Below, in pieces: positions 4,806 through 6,171 of a DNA stretch of 6,171 nt. The notes under the pieces are model-generated. The model was not told the origin of the DNA. It searched no databases and saw only the letters and a list, made by a program, of their open reading frames with translations. The stretch comes from Eggerthellaceae bacterium. Its GTDB lineage: Bacteria > Actinomycetota > Coriobacteriia > Coriobacteriales > Eggerthellaceae. The position numbers were made by a program, and so were the translations under genes. The DNA lies in NCBI GenBank assembly GCA_017533165.1, contig JAFXIM010000235.1, positions 1 through 6,171 of the forward strand, written 5' to 3'. Position 1 is the first letter of the stretch, and every line of letters begins with the position of its first letter.

Positions 4806-6077
4806 TTACATCGGGAATCGGAAGTACATGTAGACCGCCGCGACGACTATGGTGGCGCACATGACGGGGAAGCCCACCTTCATGAAGCTGATGAAGGTGA
4901 TTTCATGGCCAGCCTTTTTGCTCACGTCCGAAAGAACCACGTTGGCGCTCGCGCCGATCAGCGTTCCGTTACCGCCGAGGCAGGCGCCCAGGGAAACTGC
5001 CCACCACAGCGGTGTGACGTCCATGCCGGAAGCCTCCATTGCCAGTAGGATGGGAATCATCGTGGCTACGAAGGGGATGTTGTCCAAAAAGGAGGAAACG
5101 ATCGCCGAGCCGAACAGCAGCACCATCATGGTAAGAAGCATCTCGCCGTGGGTGATCTCGATGAGCCAGTTGGCAATCGCTCCGATGACGCCGGTTTCGG
5201 TCATGGCTCCCACGATCATGAACAAGCCGGCGAAGAAGGCAAGCGTCGTCCACTCCACGTCATGCAGCGCTGCTTCGATATCCTCTCCAGATATGAGCAG
5301 CAGGATGGCTGCTGCCCCCAAGGCGATAATGCAAGATTCGATATGCAACGCTCCGTGCAGCATAAAGCCTAGGGTGACCAAGATGGTTACTATGACGCTC
5401 ATTTTGAGCAGCTTGGGTTTCTTGATGTAGTCAGTGGGTTCGATGGCCAGGATGGCGGCCTGCTGCTCGGGGGAGACGGCCATCTTCCGACCGTATATGA
5501 AGTAGAAGATGACCATGACGACGACCATGATGATTACCACCACGGGAGCATCGACCATGATGAAGTCGAAGAAGGAAAAGCCTGCGGCTGAGCCGATCAT
5601 GATATTGGGTGGGTCGCCGATCATGGTTGCCGTGCCGCCGATGTTGGAGCTTAGGATCTCCACCATGAAGAAGGGCACGGGATCGAGATCGAGCAGCTTG
5701 CACATGGTGAGCGTCATGGGTCCGACCAGCAAAACGGTGGTAACGTTGTCGAGCAGCGCCGAAAGGCACGCGGTCAAAATGGCGAACATGAGCATGAGCC
5801 GCCAAGGGTCGCCTTTGGCTAGGTGGGCGCACTTGACGGAAAGAAACTCGAAGATGCCGGACAGTTTGACCACGGAAACGAACATCATCATACCTAGCAG
5901 CACGCCGAGCGTGTTGAAATCGAGATGACCCATGGCCGTGTCAAAATCGATGACGCCGATCACGATGAGCAGAGAAGCCCCCAAGATGGCGACAAGTGCA
6001 CGATGCACCTTTTCGGAAATGATCAGCCCCAGCGCCACCACGAAGATGGCGATGGAAAGTATCTGGTCAGCTGTCAC
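4806..6077 (-). CDS. ArsB/NhaD-type (SLC13/ion transporter superfamily) permease
   Basis: A 423-residue integral membrane protein with about 10-12 hydrophobic segments, full length for the family (usually 410-450). The start is GTG at 6077-6075, chosen because GAGGAG lies seven bases upstream and the N-terminus then begins just before the first helix. The two inverted halves each carry the family pair of motifs: LLDNVTT (108-114) with GGTATMIGDPPN (147-158) in the first half, and FLDNIPF (330-336) with GGNGTLIGASANV (368-380) in the second; the Asp-Asn of the helix breaks and the GT/IG-rich hairpins form the transport site. VEWTTLAFFAGLFMIVGAM (274-292) is also typical. The family, including the human P protein and bacterial ArsB, NhaD and YbiR-type permeases, moves anions, arsenite or Na+ against H+. 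No arsR, arsA or other substrate clue is near, so the substrate is undecided; sodium/proton exchange or organic anion transport are both open. It is probably controlled by the operator at 6144-6157. Confidence 0.92.
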   Translation of the reverse strand: MTADQILSIAIFVVALGLIISEKVHRALVAILGASLLIVIGVIDFDTAMGHLDFNTLGVLLGMMMFVSVVKLSGIFEFLSVKCAHLAKGDPWRLMLMFAILTACLSALLDNVTTVLLVGPMTLTMCKLLDLDPVPFFMVEILSSNIGGTATMIGDPPNIMIGSAAGFSFFDFIMVDAPVVVIIMVVVMVIFYFIYGRKMAVSPEQQAAILAIEPTDYIKKPKLLKMSVIVTILVTLGFMLHGALHIESCIIALGAAAILLLISGEDIEAALHDVEWTTLAFFAGLFMIVGAMTETGVIGAIANWLIEITHGEMLLTMMVLLFGSAIVSSFLDNIPFVATMIPILLAMEASGMDVTPLWWAVSLGACLGGNGTLIGASANVVLSDVSKKAGHEITFISFMKVGFPVMCATIVVAAVYMYFRFPM

Positions 6078-6134
6078 CGGATTCTCCTCGAATAGGGTTT
6101 TGGTGCATACCGTATGGTTTCAGTGTGGCTGCAC

Positions 6135-6164
6135 CTGACAGGTTGTAAGCGCTTGCATGATAAT
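6135..6164 (+). promoter_or_regulatory. Rightward sigma70-type promoter leaving the window
   Basis: CTGACA (6135-6140) and GATAAT (6159-6164) are each one base off consensus and are 18 bases apart. The predicted start is at or just beyond the right edge, so the gene served lies outside the window. The spacer contains the operator palindrome. Confidence 0.6.
6144..6157. promoter_or_regulatory. LacI-family / cre-like operator
   Basis: TGTAAGCGCTTGCA is a near-perfect palindrome with one mismatched pair and the central AAGCGCTT typical of LacI/GalR-family operators. With one flanking base each side it fits the catabolite-response consensus WTGNAANCGNWNNCW on both strands. It sits in the spacer of the rightward promoter and just downstream of the leftward -10, where a bound repressor would block both. 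The regulator is not in the window. Confidence 0.6.
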
Positions 6165-6165
6165 A
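6160..6165 (-). promoter_or_regulatory. Possible -10 box for the ArsB/NhaD-type gene
   Basis: On the minus strand TATTAT is preceded directly by CTG. Its -35 would lie beyond the right edge, so the promoter cannot be completed. Transcription would start near 6153, inside the operator, giving a leader of about 75 bases. That leader contains the arms GGTGCA (6102-6107) and TGCACC (6130-6135) and a small CATAC-C-GTATG inverted repeat (6106-6116). Confidence 0.4.
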
Positions 6166-6171
6166 CAGATA

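Noticed and set aside
4849..5430. A 193-codon plus-strand frame inside the transporter gene
   Set aside because: Low-complexity Ser/Met/Pro sequence antisense to clear membrane helices and the duplicated transporter motifs.

Overview
The window looks like a moderately GC-rich (roughly 55-60% G+C by eye) chromosome of a gut-type anaerobe, most likely an actinomycetote of class Coriobacteriia. This rests on the protein style (a corrinoid/Fe-S QueG-like enzyme, a GNAT enzyme and a CPBP protease of a type seen there), GC-rich codon use and good Shine-Dalgarno sites. The taxonomic call is inference only. No complete mobile element, CRISPR array or rRNA is visible.

Layout, left to right. (1) 1-491, plus strand: the open 3' part of a gene for an extracellular beta-rich domain like those in surface-polysaccharide membrane proteins, with a somewhat more AT-rich, ATA-containing codon style. 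(2) About 480-545: a junction where this gene gives way to an ABC exporter gene that lacks most of its membrane domain. (3) 499-1467, plus: that remnant, with a complete nucleotide-binding domain. (4) 1524-2585, plus: a QueG-like double [4Fe-4S] protein with an extended -10 promoter and a strong ribosome binding site; it lacks the GRDYH active-site signature of true QueG. (5) 2586-2719: a convergent intergenic stretch with short direct repeats and a GC-rich hairpin.

(6) 2720-4024, minus strand: a two-gene operon, a CPBP intramembrane protease followed after 3 bases by a GNAT acetyltransferase. The GNAT gene carries an in-frame array of 9-residue repeats inside its acetyltransferase domain. 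Its TAG stop lies in a 12-bp tandem repeat, and reading past it would add the Cys-rich tail GCGQGCGR. (7) 4025-4180: a divergent intergenic region. (8) 4181-4528, plus: the 5' part of a decayed gene resembling a glutathionylspermidine-synthase-type ATP-grasp protein, broken by an apparent one-base insertion.

(9) 4641-4716, minus: tRNA-Thr(CGT) with encoded CCA, its own promoter and a rho-independent terminator. (10) 4806-6077, minus: a complete ArsB/NhaD-type ion transporter with a GTG start. (11) 6078-6171: its control region, containing a near-palindromic LacI-family/cre-like operator set between a good rightward promoter and a possible leftward -10 box, implying a co-regulated divergent gene just beyond the right edge.

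The genes do not form one pathway. The window is a patchwork of short transcription units with two scars (the truncated ABC gene and the ATP-grasp remnant). I see no convincing undescribed multi-gene system. The most unusual local features are the GNAT gene's internal repeats with its amber-interrupted Cys tail, and the divergent operator at the right edge.
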